A DNA stretch of 10,752 bases from JBBQUN01 sp038212405 (GTDB lineage: Bacteria; Actinomycetota; Acidimicrobiia; Acidimicrobiales; SZUA-35). Below are positions 1-7,229 of the stretch, piece after piece (the stretch's first letter is position 1; each line of letters begins with the position of its first letter). The stretch covers positions 1-10,752 of the forward strand of contig JBBQUN010000162.1 in NCBI GenBank assembly GCA_038212405.1, given 5' to 3'. The notes under the pieces are model-generated. The model was not told where the DNA came from, did not search any database, and saw only the letters and a list, made by a program, of their open reading frames with translations. A program made the translations under genes and the position numbers.

Positions 1-268
1 CAGCGATGACCTCCTGCCGTTCGAACTCCTCGGCCGAACCACACCCGGCTACGGATTCGGACTCGGTTCCCGGGTCATGATCGACACCGCCGCCAGCGCC
101 GGGACCGGATCAGATGGCGAGTATGGCTGGGCCGGTGCCGCCAAGACCTACTTCTTCGTCGACCCGGCCGAGGAACTCATTGGCATCTTCATGTCGCAGT
201 ACATGACCGGCGTCGAATCACCCGATCGTGATTTCCGCAGCCTGGTGTACCAAGCCATCGTCGACTGA
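1..268 (+). CDS. Serine hydrolase, beta-lactamase fold, C-terminal fragment (5' end outside window)
   Basis: The frame is open from base 2 and ends at TGA 266-268, giving about 88 visible residues of a gene that begins left of the window. It shows the pattern PGYGFGLGSRV, then EYGWAGAAKTYFFVDP, then a hydrophobic strand ending in FMSQYM. In class C beta-lactamase and esterase-like proteins (Beta-lactamase family, PF00144) this is the closing part of the fold: the G-x-x-G-G-A-x-x-T-Y-F box followed by the last beta strand and final helix. The catalytic SxxK and YxN motifs would lie upstream and cannot be seen. The substrate is therefore unknown: esterase, D-amino peptidase and beta-lactamase activities all occur in the family. 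The gene converges on the DUF808 gene 38 bases away. Confidence 0.82.
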   Translation, partial: SDDLLPFELLGRTTPGYGFGLGSRVMIDTAASAGTGSDGEYGWAGAAKTYFFVDPAEELIGIFMSQYMTGVESPDRDFRSLVYQAIVD

Positions 269-274
269 CTAGTG

Positions 275-305
275 CCTGCTCGGTGGGGCGAGCCCGGTGG
301 GCAGG
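275..305. terminator. Weak hairpin between convergent genes
   Basis: CCTGC (275-279) and GCAGG (301-305) form the outer arms, with a small GGG/CCC stem inside. It sits in the 38-base gap between two convergent stop codons, the expected place for a shared terminator. The stem is short and interrupted and neither side has a T run, so this is only a weak call. Confidence 0.25.
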
Positions 306-306
306 G

Positions 307-1254
307 TCAGTGGGCGGCTTCGGCCTTGTGCGATCCAATGGGCAGTCGGGTGACGATGGCAACCACGATAGCGCCAACAGCAATGCCGAGAACGGCCGAG
401 ATCGAGGTGTTCACCAGCCAGCCGAGCACCCCACCGATACCGCCGATCTCGTGCACGGACTCCTCGATGCGATGGACGAAGTCGTAGGGTCCGTGCCAAC
501 CGAGTTCATCGGTGCCGACGAGGATGATGTGGCCTCCCACCCACAGCATGGCTGCGGTGCCGATGATCGACAGCCAATGCAGGAGCACTGGCATGCCCTT
601 CACCATCAGGCGGCCGATCCGCTGTGACGACGCCGATGGGCGACCGGCAAGAGAGAGCCCGATGTCGTCCATCTTCACGATCAAGGCAACAACGCCGTAG
701 ACGATGACCGTGATCAGCAGCGCTACGACCACGAGGATGATCGCCCGTTGGAGCAGGCCTTCGTCGAGCACTTCCTTGAGGGCGATCACCATGATCTCGG
801 CTGAGAGGATGAGGTCGGTTCGCACCGCGCCGGCGATCGTCTTGGCTTCGGCCTCGGGGCCCAGCATCGCGGCCGGCACGTCGACGCCGTGATCGTCGCC
901 CTTGAGCTTGTGGTAGATCTTCTCGGCCCCCTCGAAACAGAGGTAGGTGCCTCCCATCATCAAGATGATCTCGACCAGCGTGGGCGCAATGGCGCTGAGC
1001 AACAGGGCGATCGGGAGAATGAGCAAGAGTTTGTTGCGGAGCGAGCCGGTGGCGATCTTCTTGATGATCGGTAGCTCACGCTCAGCAGCCAGCCCCTGTA
1101 CATAGGCGGGCGTCACCGCGGTGTCATCGACCACGACGCCAGCCGCCTTGGCGCTGGCGCGACCGGCGGCGGCACCAACATCGTCGATCGAGGCTGCGGC
1201 CAGCTTCGCCAATGCCGCTACGTCATCGAGCAATCCGACGAGTCCACCAGCCAT
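307..1254 (-). CDS. DUF808 family membrane protein (YedI-like)
   Basis: This 315-residue integral membrane protein matches the DUF808 family (Escherichia coli YedI). The N-terminus MAGGLVGLLDDVAALAKLAA, the AAGVVVDD stretch, the ERELPIIKKIATGSLRNK box (59-75) and LCFEGAEKIYHKLKG (105-119) follow the family pattern. Likely membrane segments are about residues 74-103, 168-194, 220-248 and 275-303. The length is usual for the family. The start is ATG at 1254 with a good ribosome site GGGGAG (bases 1264-1259) five bases upstream. Family members sit in the cytoplasmic membrane; I know of no established reaction, so none is assigned. The gene is read alone: its 3' end faces the serine hydrolase, and guaA upstream is separated by 278 bases. 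Confidence 0.9.
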   Translation of the reverse strand: MAGGLVGLLDDVAALAKLAAASIDDVGAAAGRASAKAAGVVVDDTAVTPAYVQGLAAERELPIIKKIATGSLRNKLLLILPIALLLSAIAPTLVEIILMMGGTYLCFEGAEKIYHKLKGDDHGVDVPAAMLGPEAEAKTIAGAVRTDLILSAEIMVIALKEVLDEGLLQRAIILVVVALLITVIVYGVVALIVKMDDIGLSLAGRPSASSQRIGRLMVKGMPVLLHWLSIIGTAAMLWVGGHIILVGTDELGWHGPYDFVHRIEESVHEIGGIGGVLGWLVNTSISAVLGIAVGAIVVAIVTRLPIGSHKAEAAH

Positions 1255-1413
1255 TTGTCTCCCCTACCTACGTCCGACCCGAAGCGTAAGCCCATTCGTC
1301 ACGCTTGCGGCGATTGGTCGAGTTGGTCTCGTGCCCGCTGGAGGAGCAATGGGTCGGCGCGGGCAGCAGTGAGCCGACTTGATTCGGTCGGCGGAACGAG
1401 CAACGGTCTTCCC

Positions 1414-1509
1414 GACATTCGTGACACCAATGGCCATCTCCTTGCCACGGGCGACGAGGTCACCGTGATCAAGGATCTCGAACTCGACCGATGTCTGGTG
1501 GTGTCAAGG
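1414..1509 (+). pseudogene. Remnant of a PhnA/YjdM C-terminal domain
   Basis: The + strand reads DIRDTNGHLLATGDEVTVIK followed by DLELDRCLVVSRH. This resembles the core of the PhnA/YjdM domain (PF03831 as I recall it), whose members read roughly KDANGN-L-ADGDSVTVIKDLKVKGSS-VVKxGTK. The usual N-terminal zinc ribbon is not seen upstream. About 30 C-terminal residues are also missing, because after about 1509 the sequence runs into the antisense of the guaA 3' end. No convincing start codon with a ribosome site precedes it. I read it as a broken fragment of a formerly complete gene. It could instead be part of an unusual short protein starting further upstream (frame open from 1255). The match is from memory of the family, not from a search. 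Confidence 0.45.
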
Positions 1510-1532
1510 CACCCTGCTCCCTCCGACCAGGC

Positions 1533-3149
1533 TTACTCCCACTCGATGGTGCCCGGGGGCTTGGAGGTGATGTCGTATGCCACCCGGTTCACACCGTCGA
1601 CCTCGTTGATGATGCGGTTCGACATCTTCTCGAGCAGGTCGTACGGAAGGCGAGCCCAGTCGGCGGTCATTGCATCGTCGGACGTGACGGCGCGAATGAT
1701 GATGGGGTGAGCGTAGGTGCGCTCATCACCCATGACCCCGACGGTGCGTATGTCGGCGAGGACGGCGAAAGCCTGCCAGATCTCTCGTTCGAGACCGGCA
1801 GCAGCGATCTCTTCACGCACGATGAAGTCGGCATTCTGGAGGATCTCGACCTTTTCCGGAGTGACTTCGCCGATGATACGAACGCCCAAACCCGGACCCG
1901 GGAAGGGCTGACGCCAGACGATCTCGTCGGGCAGACCGAGTTCGCTGCCGACCGCACGTACCTCGTCTTTGAACAGATTGCGCAAGGGCTCGACGAGATC
2001 GAAATCGAGATCGTCGGGCAGACCACCGACGTTGTGGTGACTCTTGATCTTGGCAGCGCTGCCGGTTCCCGACTCGATGACATCGGGATACAGCGTGCCC
2101 TGCACCAAGAACTTGGCGTCTTCGATGCCGCCCGACGCTTCCTCGAAGACACGAATGAAGGTCTCGCCAATCGCCTTGCGTTTCGCTTCGGGTTCAACGA
2201 CACCCGCCAGTTTGGCGAAGAAGCGGTCGCCGGCACGGACATGGATGAGTTCGATGCCCTGATGCTTCTGGAACGTCTCGACCACCTGGTCGGACTCGCC
2301 CTTGCGCATCAACCCCGTGTCGACGTAGACGCACGTGAGCTTGTGGCCGATCGCCTTGTGCACGATGGCGGCAGCAACTGCGGAATCGACGCCACCGGAG
2401 AGACCGCAGATGGCGCGGCCTTCGCCAACCTGGGCGCGGATGGCAGCAACCGACGAGTCGATCACCGAGTCCATGGTCCAGTTCGGATCGCATCCAGCGA
2501 GATCGTGGAGGAATCGCTCGATGACGGCCACGCCGTTCTCGGTGTGGCCGACCTCGGGGTGGTATTGCACGGCGTAGATCTTGCGATCGGTGCTCTCGAA
2601 CGCAGCAACCGGAGCATTCGGGGTTGCCGCGACCGAGGTGAATCCATCGGGAACGTCGGTGACGGCATCGAAGTGACTCATCCACACCGTCTGCTCGGCC
2701 GGGAGCCCGGCGAGCAGGGCCGAATCACCAGCACACGACAAGGTGGTGCGGCCATATTCGCCGCGGTCGTCTCGGCCGACCGTACCGCCCAACTGCTTGG
2801 CGATCAACTGTGCGCCGTAACAGATACCGAGGATCGGAACGCCGAGGTCGTAGATGGCGGGATCGAGGGTGGGGGCACCGTCGACGTTCACACTCTTGGG
2901 CCCGCCCGACAAGATGATGGCAGCGGGCTTTCGTTTCGCCAGATCGTTGGCAGCAACGGTGTGGGGGATGATCTCGGAGTAGACACGATGCTCGCGGACT
3001 CGACGAGCGATCAGCTGCGCGTACTGCGCACCAAAATCAATGACGAAGACCACTTGGTCTGGTGTGGCCGTTGCCGCGTTTGCTGCAGCATTGGCCTGGG
3101 TGACGGCATTGGCCTGAGTGACAGCAATCGTCTCGGAGGCGCTGATCAT
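1533..3149 (-). CDS. guaA: GMP synthase (glutamine-hydrolysing)
   Basis: GuaA converts XMP to GMP using ATP and glutamine, the last step of guanine nucleotide synthesis, in the cytoplasm. The 538-residue protein has a class I glutamine amidotransferase domain (about 33-215) with nucleophile Cys110 in GICYGAQ and the His197/Glu199 pair in YHPEVGH. The ATP pyrophosphatase domain has P-loop SGGVDS at 251-256. The C-terminal dimerisation domain (about 415-538) ends in the typical KPPGTIEWE. Residues 1-30 are an alanine-rich extension with a repeated AVTQAN unit, not part of the usual fold. The ATG at 3149 is chosen because it overlaps the guaB3 stop as ATGA (3146-3149), implying translational coupling. 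A GTG at 3053 would remove the extension but has no obvious ribosome site. Confidence 0.97.
   Translation of the reverse strand: MISASETIAVTQANAVTQANAAANAATATPDQVVFVIDFGAQYAQLIARRVREHRVYSEIIPHTVAANDLAKRKPAAIILSGGPKSVNVDGAPTLDPAIYDLGVPILGICYGAQLIAKQLGGTVGRDDRGEYGRTTLSCAGDSALLAGLPAEQTVWMSHFDAVTDVPDGFTSVAATPNAPVAAFESTDRKIYAVQYHPEVGHTENGVAVIERFLHDLAGCDPNWTMDSVIDSSVAAIRAQVGEGRAICGLSGGVDSAVAAAIVHKAIGHKLTCVYVDTGLMRKGESDQVVETFQKHQGIELIHVRAGDRFFAKLAGVVEPEAKRKAIGETFIRVFEEASGGIEDAKFLVQGTLYPDVIESGTGSAAKIKSHHNVGGLPDDLDFDLVEPLRNLFKDEVRAVGSELGLPDEIVWRQPFPGPGLGVRIIGEVTPEKVEILQNADFIVREEIAAAGLEREIWQAFAVLADIRTVGVMGDERTYAHPIIIRAVTSDDAMTADWARLPYDLLEKMSNRIINEVDGVNRVAYDITSKPPGTIEWE
3093..3128 (-). repeat. 18-bp tandem repeat in the 5' end of guaA
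   Basis: Bases 3093-3110 and 3111-3128 are two adjacent 18-bp units differing at three positions. They encode IAVTQA and NAVTQA in the N-terminal extension of GuaA. The units keep the reading frame and add six residues each, so this looks like a small in-frame duplication in a tail under little constraint. Confidence 0.8.
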
Positions 3150-4255
3150 GGCTCCATCACCACCAGTTCCGCCTTCTGGAGATCCTTGATCGACTCATAG
3201 CCAAGGGTGGCCATGGACTGGCGCAGGGCGCCAGCAACGTTCGATCGACCATCGGCGGTCGATGCCGGGCCGTTGAGCACCACCTCGAGTGGGCCAACAG
3301 CATCGATCTGGAGCAGGCGAGCCTGGGGGAGTTCAGGATGCACGGTAGAACGACCCCAATGCCAGCCCCGTCCCGGAGCCTCCTCGGCCGAGGCAAACGT
3401 GGTGCCGAGCACAACGGCGTCAGCACCGCAGGCGACAGCCTTGGCGATGTCGCCACCGGATCGGACACCACCGTCGGCGATGACGTGCACGTACACGCCG
3501 GTTTCATCGAGATGGCGCATGCGGGCCGCCCGCACATCGGCGAGGGCCGTGGCGAGGCCGGAGCCGACACCGGTGACCGAACTGCTGGTGGCGGAGCGTC
3601 CGCCGTCGATGCCGACCAATACCCCGGCTGCGCCGGTCCGCATCAGGTGCAGCGCGGCCGAATAGCTGGCGCAACCGCCAACGACGACGGGGGTTTCGAG
3701 CTCGCGGACGAACTGTTTCAGGTTGAGCGGAGCCTCTTTGCTCGACACGTGCTCAGCCGAGATCACCGTGCCCTCGATGACGAGCAGATCGAGTTCGGCC
3801 GAGAGCAGTGTCTTTGCCAACGAGGCAACCCGCCGAGGTGAGACCGCACCGGCGGCATAGACCCCGGCCGCTCGAAGATCGCGGATGCGCTGCGTCACCA
3901 GGTCGGGGTCGACCGGGGAGGCGTACAGCTGACGAAGGCGGTCGAGTGCGGCGTCATGATCCATGACGCCCAGCTCGGCGAGCATGGGATCGGGGTCGGC
4001 GTGGCGGGTCCAGACTCCTTCGAGATCGAGCACGCCGAGACAGCCAAGCTTGTCGAGCGCAATGCAGGTGTCGGGGCTGGTCACTGAGTCCATCGCGGCG
4101 CTCATGATCGGCAGGCGCAGGCTGTAGGCATCGATCTGCCAACCCAAGTCGATCAGGTCGGCGTCTCGGGTTCGCTTCGATGGCAGGAGCGCCAAGTGGT
4201 CAAGACTGAACGATCGGCGCCCTGACTTGCCCATTCCGATCTCGATGTCGGCCAC
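3146..4255 (-). CDS. guaB3: GuaB3-family IMP dehydrogenase-related protein
   Basis: This 369-residue TIM-barrel protein belongs to the IMP dehydrogenase/GMP reductase superfamily. It lacks the CBS-domain insertion and the length (about 490) of classical GuaB, which fits the shorter GuaB3 branch. Landmarks are the N-terminal strand PIMSAAMDSVTSP (49-61), the mononucleotide-binding ADGGVRSGGDIAKA (260-273), ACGADAVVLG (275-284) and the GuaB3-like tail APGRGWHWG (293-301). In the catalytic loop, aligned with canonical GIGPGSICTTR, residues 215-225 read GIDGGRSATSS: Ala222 stands at the nucleophilic cysteine and Ser224 at the catalytic threonine. Activity as a normal IMP dehydrogenase is therefore doubtful. 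To my knowledge the job of actinobacterial GuaB3 is unsettled. The start is GTG 4255, backed by ribosome site GAGGAG at 4266-4261. The gene is coupled to guaA by ATGA. Confidence 0.92.
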   Translation of the reverse strand: MADIEIGMGKSGRRSFSLDHLALLPSKRTRDADLIDLGWQIDAYSLRLPIMSAAMDSVTSPDTCIALDKLGCLGVLDLEGVWTRHADPDPMLAELGVMDHDAALDRLRQLYASPVDPDLVTQRIRDLRAAGVYAAGAVSPRRVASLAKTLLSAELDLLVIEGTVISAEHVSSKEAPLNLKQFVRELETPVVVGGCASYSAALHLMRTGAAGVLVGIDGGRSATSSSVTGVGSGLATALADVRAARMRHLDETGVYVHVIADGGVRSGGDIAKAVACGADAVVLGTTFASAEEAPGRGWHWGRSTVHPELPQARLLQIDAVGPLEVVLNGPASTADGRSNVAGALRQSMATLGYESIKDLQKAELVVMEP

Positions 4256-4260
4256 GGTGT

Positions 4261-4266
4261 CTCCTC
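4261..4266 (-). promoter_or_regulatory. Ribosome binding site fixing the GTG start of guaB3
   Basis: On the minus strand GAGGAG lies six bases before the GTG at 4255. It supports this start and shows that guaB3 opens its own transcript or is at least independently translated. The 144-base gap to the next upstream gene could hold a promoter, but I see no convincing -35/-10 pair in it. Confidence 0.6.
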
Positions 4267-4399
4267 GCGAACTGCACTTGGGCGGTGGAACAGCGGTTCC
4301 GCTCTCACGTCTGCCCTCAACGAAGCGGCCAGGCTACCGGGAATGGGAGGTGGCCAGGAAGAATCGTCAGGACGTGATCGCCATCGATCGACGCTGTGC

Positions 4400-4792
4400 T
4401 CAGTCCTTGATCAGACCCTTGAGAATTGCCTTCGCCATTTGGGCGTTCATCTCGAACAGGGCCTGGCTTCCCGACTCGGTGATCTTGCGCACCACCGACC
4501 CACCAGTGGCCGTTTCCACCGCATCGAGGCTCGACAACGTGGCGTCTCGCGTGGCATCGGTCGCCCGATAGCCCATCGTGGTCAGCGCCTTGAACAGATC
4601 GCTCTGTGCGATGGGGCCGGGTGCGGACTTGGCGATCACCGCCAGCGCGTCCTTGGTCAGCTCTGCTGATTGAGTGACGATGTCATTGGCCGTCGTCGCC
4701 GTGGTGTCGATGCCATCGACCGACGCCAGCCATCGCCGTACCTTCTGCACGATCTCGTCGTGGGTCTCACCTTGGAACGACAGTTCAGCCAT
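4400..4792 (-). CDS. Unrecognised 130-residue protein, possible winged-helix-like core
   Basis: I do not recognise this family. The protein is soluble, with no signal peptide or membrane segment. It opens with MAELSFQGETHDEIVQKVRR, followed by a Thr/Ala-rich linker (29-36). A compact helical part (about 57-115) has the order helix (QSDLFKALTTMGY), helix (DATLSSLDAVETATG) and a short strand pair (SVVRKITES-ALFEM). That arrangement resembles a small winged helix but is only a guess. The C-terminus MAKAILKGLIKD is basic and amphipathic. An in-frame upstream ATG at 4822 would add ten residues and overlap the membrane-protein gene by 20 bases. ATG 4792 leaves a 10-base gap; neither has a clear ribosome site. 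It is the last gene of the leftward group that begins with the Nudix gene. Confidence 0.72.
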   Translation of the reverse strand: MAELSFQGETHDEIVQKVRRWLASVDGIDTTATTANDIVTQSAELTKDALAVIAKSAPGPIAQSDLFKALTTMGYRATDATRDATLSSLDAVETATGGSVVRKITESGSQALFEMNAQMAKAILKGLIKD

Positions 4793-4802
4793 GCCAAGGA
4801 GA

Positions 4803-5240
4803 CTAGTCGGAGGTCGCAGCACCAGACCCGAGCAGTCGGCGAGAACGACGAGCGGTGATCACCACAGCGATCGCCACCACCGCGCCCAGGACTCCCGAAA
4901 CAACGGCCAGTGGTGCACCAGGACCAGCGCCCAGTCCACTCCTCACGACAGCAATGCCAGCCCCGAGGCTGATGAGCGAAGCGGCGGCCAAGAAGACAGC
5001 GCCGACCCGCTCTCTGGCAAGGCTGACCATCAGTACCGACCCGAGGCAGAGAACCGGCAACAAGAACCAGATCACTCGAAACGGGGTCAGTTGGTCGAGT
5101 CCGAGCCGTTGCGCCGATCGGAACATCTCGTAGCTGTTGCGACTGGCCGAACCCGATCGGATCCATTCGAGTTGCGTTGCGAGTTGTATCACGGCGCACG
5201 ACGCGAACGTGGTGGCCACCGCGACGCGGCGTTCGTTCAT
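4803..5240 (-). CDS. Small four-helix membrane protein of unknown function
   Basis: This 145-residue protein has four likely membrane segments: about 5-23, 54-74, 79-99 and 109-130. Between the first two lies a polar loop, EWIRSGSASRNSYEMFRSAQ (25-44), followed by RLGL. Similar W-x-R-S-G...R-x-S-Y-E...RLG loops occur, as I recall, in small hypothetical membrane proteins of actinobacteria. The C-terminus is a basic run (ARRSRRLL) and would be cytoplasmic. The ATG at 5240 overlaps the stop of the glycosylase gene as ATGA (5237-5240), so translation is probably coupled. No reaction or partner can be named; co-transcription with a DNA repair enzyme does not by itself imply a repair role. Confidence 0.82.
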   Translation of the reverse strand: MNERRVAVATTFASCAVIQLATQLEWIRSGSASRNSYEMFRSAQRLGLDQLTPFRVIWFLLPVLCLGSVLMVSLARERVGAVFLAAASLISLGAGIAVVRSGLGAGPGAPLAVVSGVLGAVVAIAVVITARRSRRLLGSGAATSD

Positions 5241-6430
5241 CGCAACGCCTCCCGCAACTGCCGGGCGAGGTTGCCCTGCACGACCTCGACATCGGTGAGT
5301 CCCAACCAGGTTGCCAACTCTTCGAGGTTGGCAGCCATCGCCTCAGCCACCTCGACCGGGTCGACAGCGGCTTCGACGTAGGCTCCTTTGACTCGGAGCA
5401 CACCGGCGGAGCGGTCAGCTTTGAGGTCGACTCGCCCAACCAAATCCTCGCCGAGCAAGAACGGCAACACGTAGTAGCCGTATTCCCGTTTTGGTTCGGG
5501 CACATAGATCTCGATTCGATAGCGAAAGTCCCAGAGCCGTTCAGCCCGGTCTCGAAACCACACGACCGGATCGAATGGGCTCAACACCGTCGCAGCAGCA
5601 ATCGATCGCGGTCGCTTCGCCTCTGGGTGCAAGTAGCCCGGTGTCGTCCATCCTTCGACCGATACCAGTTCGAGCCTGCCCGCTTCGACCAGTTCGGCGA
5701 GCAGCGGCCGCGCCTGCGGCAGCTTGATCCGGAAGTAGTCAGCGAGATCAGCCGCGGTGCCAATGCCATGCGACTTCGCTCCGAGCATCAGCATCTCGGT
5801 CTGCGCCTCGGCTTTGGTCGGCGTCGGCTGGCGCAACACCGCGTCGGCGACGATGCGGTTCGGTAGGTCGTAGTGGGTCGTGAACTGGTGGTCTCGGTGA
5901 TGGATCGAGAGGCGCCCGGTGACATACAGCCATTCGAGCGCCAGCTTGCCCCTGGGCATACCCCACCACGGACCGGTTCGCCTGCCCGGATCAGCCAGAT
6001 TCTTGATCGATCGGTGGCCATGCTGTGCGATTTCAGCGAGGATCGCTGCCAGGTATTCGGGTTGGCTTTCCTCGAGTTCGCGGCCGGCCTTCCAGCGACC
6101 GGCTTCCATCCTCCATCGCAGCAACGGGTGCAACTCGATGGCGGTGATCGACGCTTCGTGCGCCACGTATTCGTGGTTCTCCCCCGACCGCCAGATCCAC
6201 TGATCGAGGCGGTCACGGTCGTAAGGGCCGAGACGAGCGAACATCGGCAAGAAGTGGGACCGGGCCAACACGTTGACCGAGTCCAACTGCAAAATGGTCA
6301 TCCGGTCGAGCGCTCGGCGGAAATGACGGACATCGACCGCTCCGGCAGGTCGTTTGTCGGCGAACCCTTGTGCTGCGAGTGCGATTCGGCGAGCGTCGGA
6401 CCGCGACAGCGAACGAGTCGGCTCCGTCAC
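5237..6430 (-). CDS. YcaQ/AlkX-type winged-helix DNA glycosylase
   Basis: This 397-residue protein belongs to the HTH_42 (PF06224) family, whose members YcaQ/AlkX and AlkZ are DNA glycosylases that release alkylated bases and unhook interstrand crosslinks. Visible family features are LQLDSVNVLARSH (47-59), EYVAHEASI (87-95) and the GPWWGMPRGKLALEWLYVTG block followed by HYDLPNRIV in the winged-helix part. Late motifs are LSPFDPVVWFRDRAERLW and YVLPFLLGEDLVGRVDLKAD. The catalytic Q-x-D pair falls at Gln48 and Asp50, the YcaQ/AlkX pattern rather than the Q-x-Q of AlkZ. I chose GTG 6430 because it overlaps the Nudix stop as GTGA (6427-6430) and places the conserved helix near the N-terminus. A GTG at 6484 would add 18 residues unlike the family. 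It is coupled to the downstream membrane protein. Confidence 0.9.
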   Translation of the reverse strand: MTEPTRSLSRSDARRIALAAQGFADKRPAGAVDVRHFRRALDRMTILQLDSVNVLARSHFLPMFARLGPYDRDRLDQWIWRSGENHEYVAHEASITAIELHPLLRWRMEAGRWKAGRELEESQPEYLAAILAEIAQHGHRSIKNLADPGRRTGPWWGMPRGKLALEWLYVTGRLSIHHRDHQFTTHYDLPNRIVADAVLRQPTPTKAEAQTEMLMLGAKSHGIGTAADLADYFRIKLPQARPLLAELVEAGRLELVSVEGWTTPGYLHPEAKRPRSIAAATVLSPFDPVVWFRDRAERLWDFRYRIEIYVPEPKREYGYYVLPFLLGEDLVGRVDLKADRSAGVLRVKGAYVEAAVDPVEVAEAMAANLEELATWLGLTDVEVVQGNLARQLREALR

Positions 6431-7038
6431 TGAGCCGTGACCAGCTGGAGCAAGTTGTGCACCATCCGAGCGGTGGCGCCCCACAGTGTGTCGCCAGCCA
6501 ACTCGAAGAAATAGATCGCCATTTCGTGGTCGTCGCGGGTCCAGATCTCTTCGCGATAGATGAACGGATCGGCGAGTTCTCGAAGCGGGACGTGGAGAAT
6601 CCCGTCGACCTCATTGGGTTCGGGCGTGAGTGCGTAACCCCGGTCGATCAAGCCAACGAACGGCACGATGAACGACGGACTCGACACGGTGGTGAGCCGA
6701 TCGAGTTCACCGACCACCTGCACCGCATGCGGCGGGAGATCGATCTCCTCGTGCGTTTCGCGCAATGCCGTGGTCACCAAATCCGGATCGCCCGGCTCGA
6801 GTCGACCACCGGGAAAACACACCTCACCCTTGTGCGAGCGGAGGTGCCAGGCCCGGCGAGTGAACAGCAGCTCGGGACCATCAACACCATCGCTGAAGGG
6901 CAGGAGCACTGCCGATGGCGGGCGACCGCCGACCGTCTCTGCCAACGGCCGATGGGGGTTCGAGCCGGCAACCAGGTCGGCGATCTCGGCTACCGACGCA
7001 GGGAGCTCGCGACCGGCCCACGGCGCGCGCTCTCCCAA
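6427..7038 (-). CDS. Nudix hydrolase, CoA pyrophosphatase-like
   Basis: This 203-residue Nudix protein has LLFTRRAWHLRSHKGEVCFP (57-76) followed by GGRLEPGDPDLVTTALRETH and EEIDL (77-101). The L-R-x-H-x-G-x-V-x-FPGG box before the Nudix helix is the extra signature of the UPF0035/NudL-type CoA diphosphatases. R93-E94...E97-E98 are the metal-binding glutamates with their arginine. Such enzymes cleave CoA or related nucleoside diphosphates in the cytoplasm. The substrate cannot be proved here, and other nucleoside diphosphate derivatives are possible. The start given is TTG 7038, with GGGGAC about four bases upstream; no better in-frame ATG/GTG precedes the domain, so the N-terminus is uncertain. 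It is the first gene of the leftward group and ends overlapping the glycosylase start by 4 bases. Confidence 0.87.
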   Translation of the reverse strand: MGERAPWAGRELPASVAEIADLVAGSNPHRPLAETVGGRPPSAVLLPFSDGVDGPELLFTRRAWHLRSHKGEVCFPGGRLEPGDPDLVTTALRETHEEIDLPPHAVQVVGELDRLTTVSSPSFIVPFVGLIDRGYALTPEPNEVDGILHVPLRELADPFIYREEIWTRDDHEMAIYFFELAGDTLWGATARMVHNLLQLVTAQ

Positions 7039-7072
7039 GCGCGTCCCCGGGGGCCGCGGAATGTGCTGCGGG

Positions 7073-7128
7073 CCACCGCGCCCTGGCGGTGGACGAAAGA
7101 TCAGGACCGCTCCTTGGCGAAAGGAGCG
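7073..7128. other. Two strong hairpins in a divergent spacer
   Basis: CCACCGC (7073-7079) pairs with GCGGTGG (7086-7092) around a 6-base loop. CGCTCCTT (7108-7115) pairs with AAGGAGCG (7121-7128) around a 5-base loop. Both stems are perfect and 15 bases apart, in the spacer between the leftward Nudix gene and the rightward gene at 7261. Neither is followed by a clear T run on either strand, so ordinary termination is not obvious. They could be folded leader RNA for either gene, or protein-binding palindromes. Confidence 0.4.
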
Positions 7129-7229
7129 AGTGACCGCCCGACGGGCTCGATCAGTCTGGCTGATAGTGGCAGCGGACGTTCGATCTCGAGCACGGGGGGA
7201 GACTACCGCTGTTCTCGTCCTCGTCCAGC

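Noticed and set aside
1255..1710. Full-length + strand gene starting at 1255
   Set aside because: Only the PhnA-like portion is recognisable. The start region is the upstream DNA of the DUF808 gene, and the 3' part is antisense to the guaA end.
1491..3200. Long open frame (569 codons) on the + strand opposite guaA
   Set aside because: It is the codon-aligned antisense of guaA, which has all catalytic motifs. The product shows no family features and has the D/E/V/G-rich composition typical of such shadows.
4289..4303. Small GGAAC/GTTCC hairpin in the gap upstream of guaB3
   Set aside because: A five-base stem without a T run or conserved motif is expected by chance at this GC content.
6431..6484. 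GTG 6484 as start of the glycosylase
   Set aside because: It would add 18 residues unlike the family and overlap the Nudix gene by 58 bases, whereas GTG 6430 gives a 4-base overlap like the neighbouring junctions.
7165..7195. T-loop-like GTTCGATC (7178-7185) suggesting a tRNA
   Set aside because: No flanking 5-bp stem, acceptor stem or anticodon arm can be built around it.
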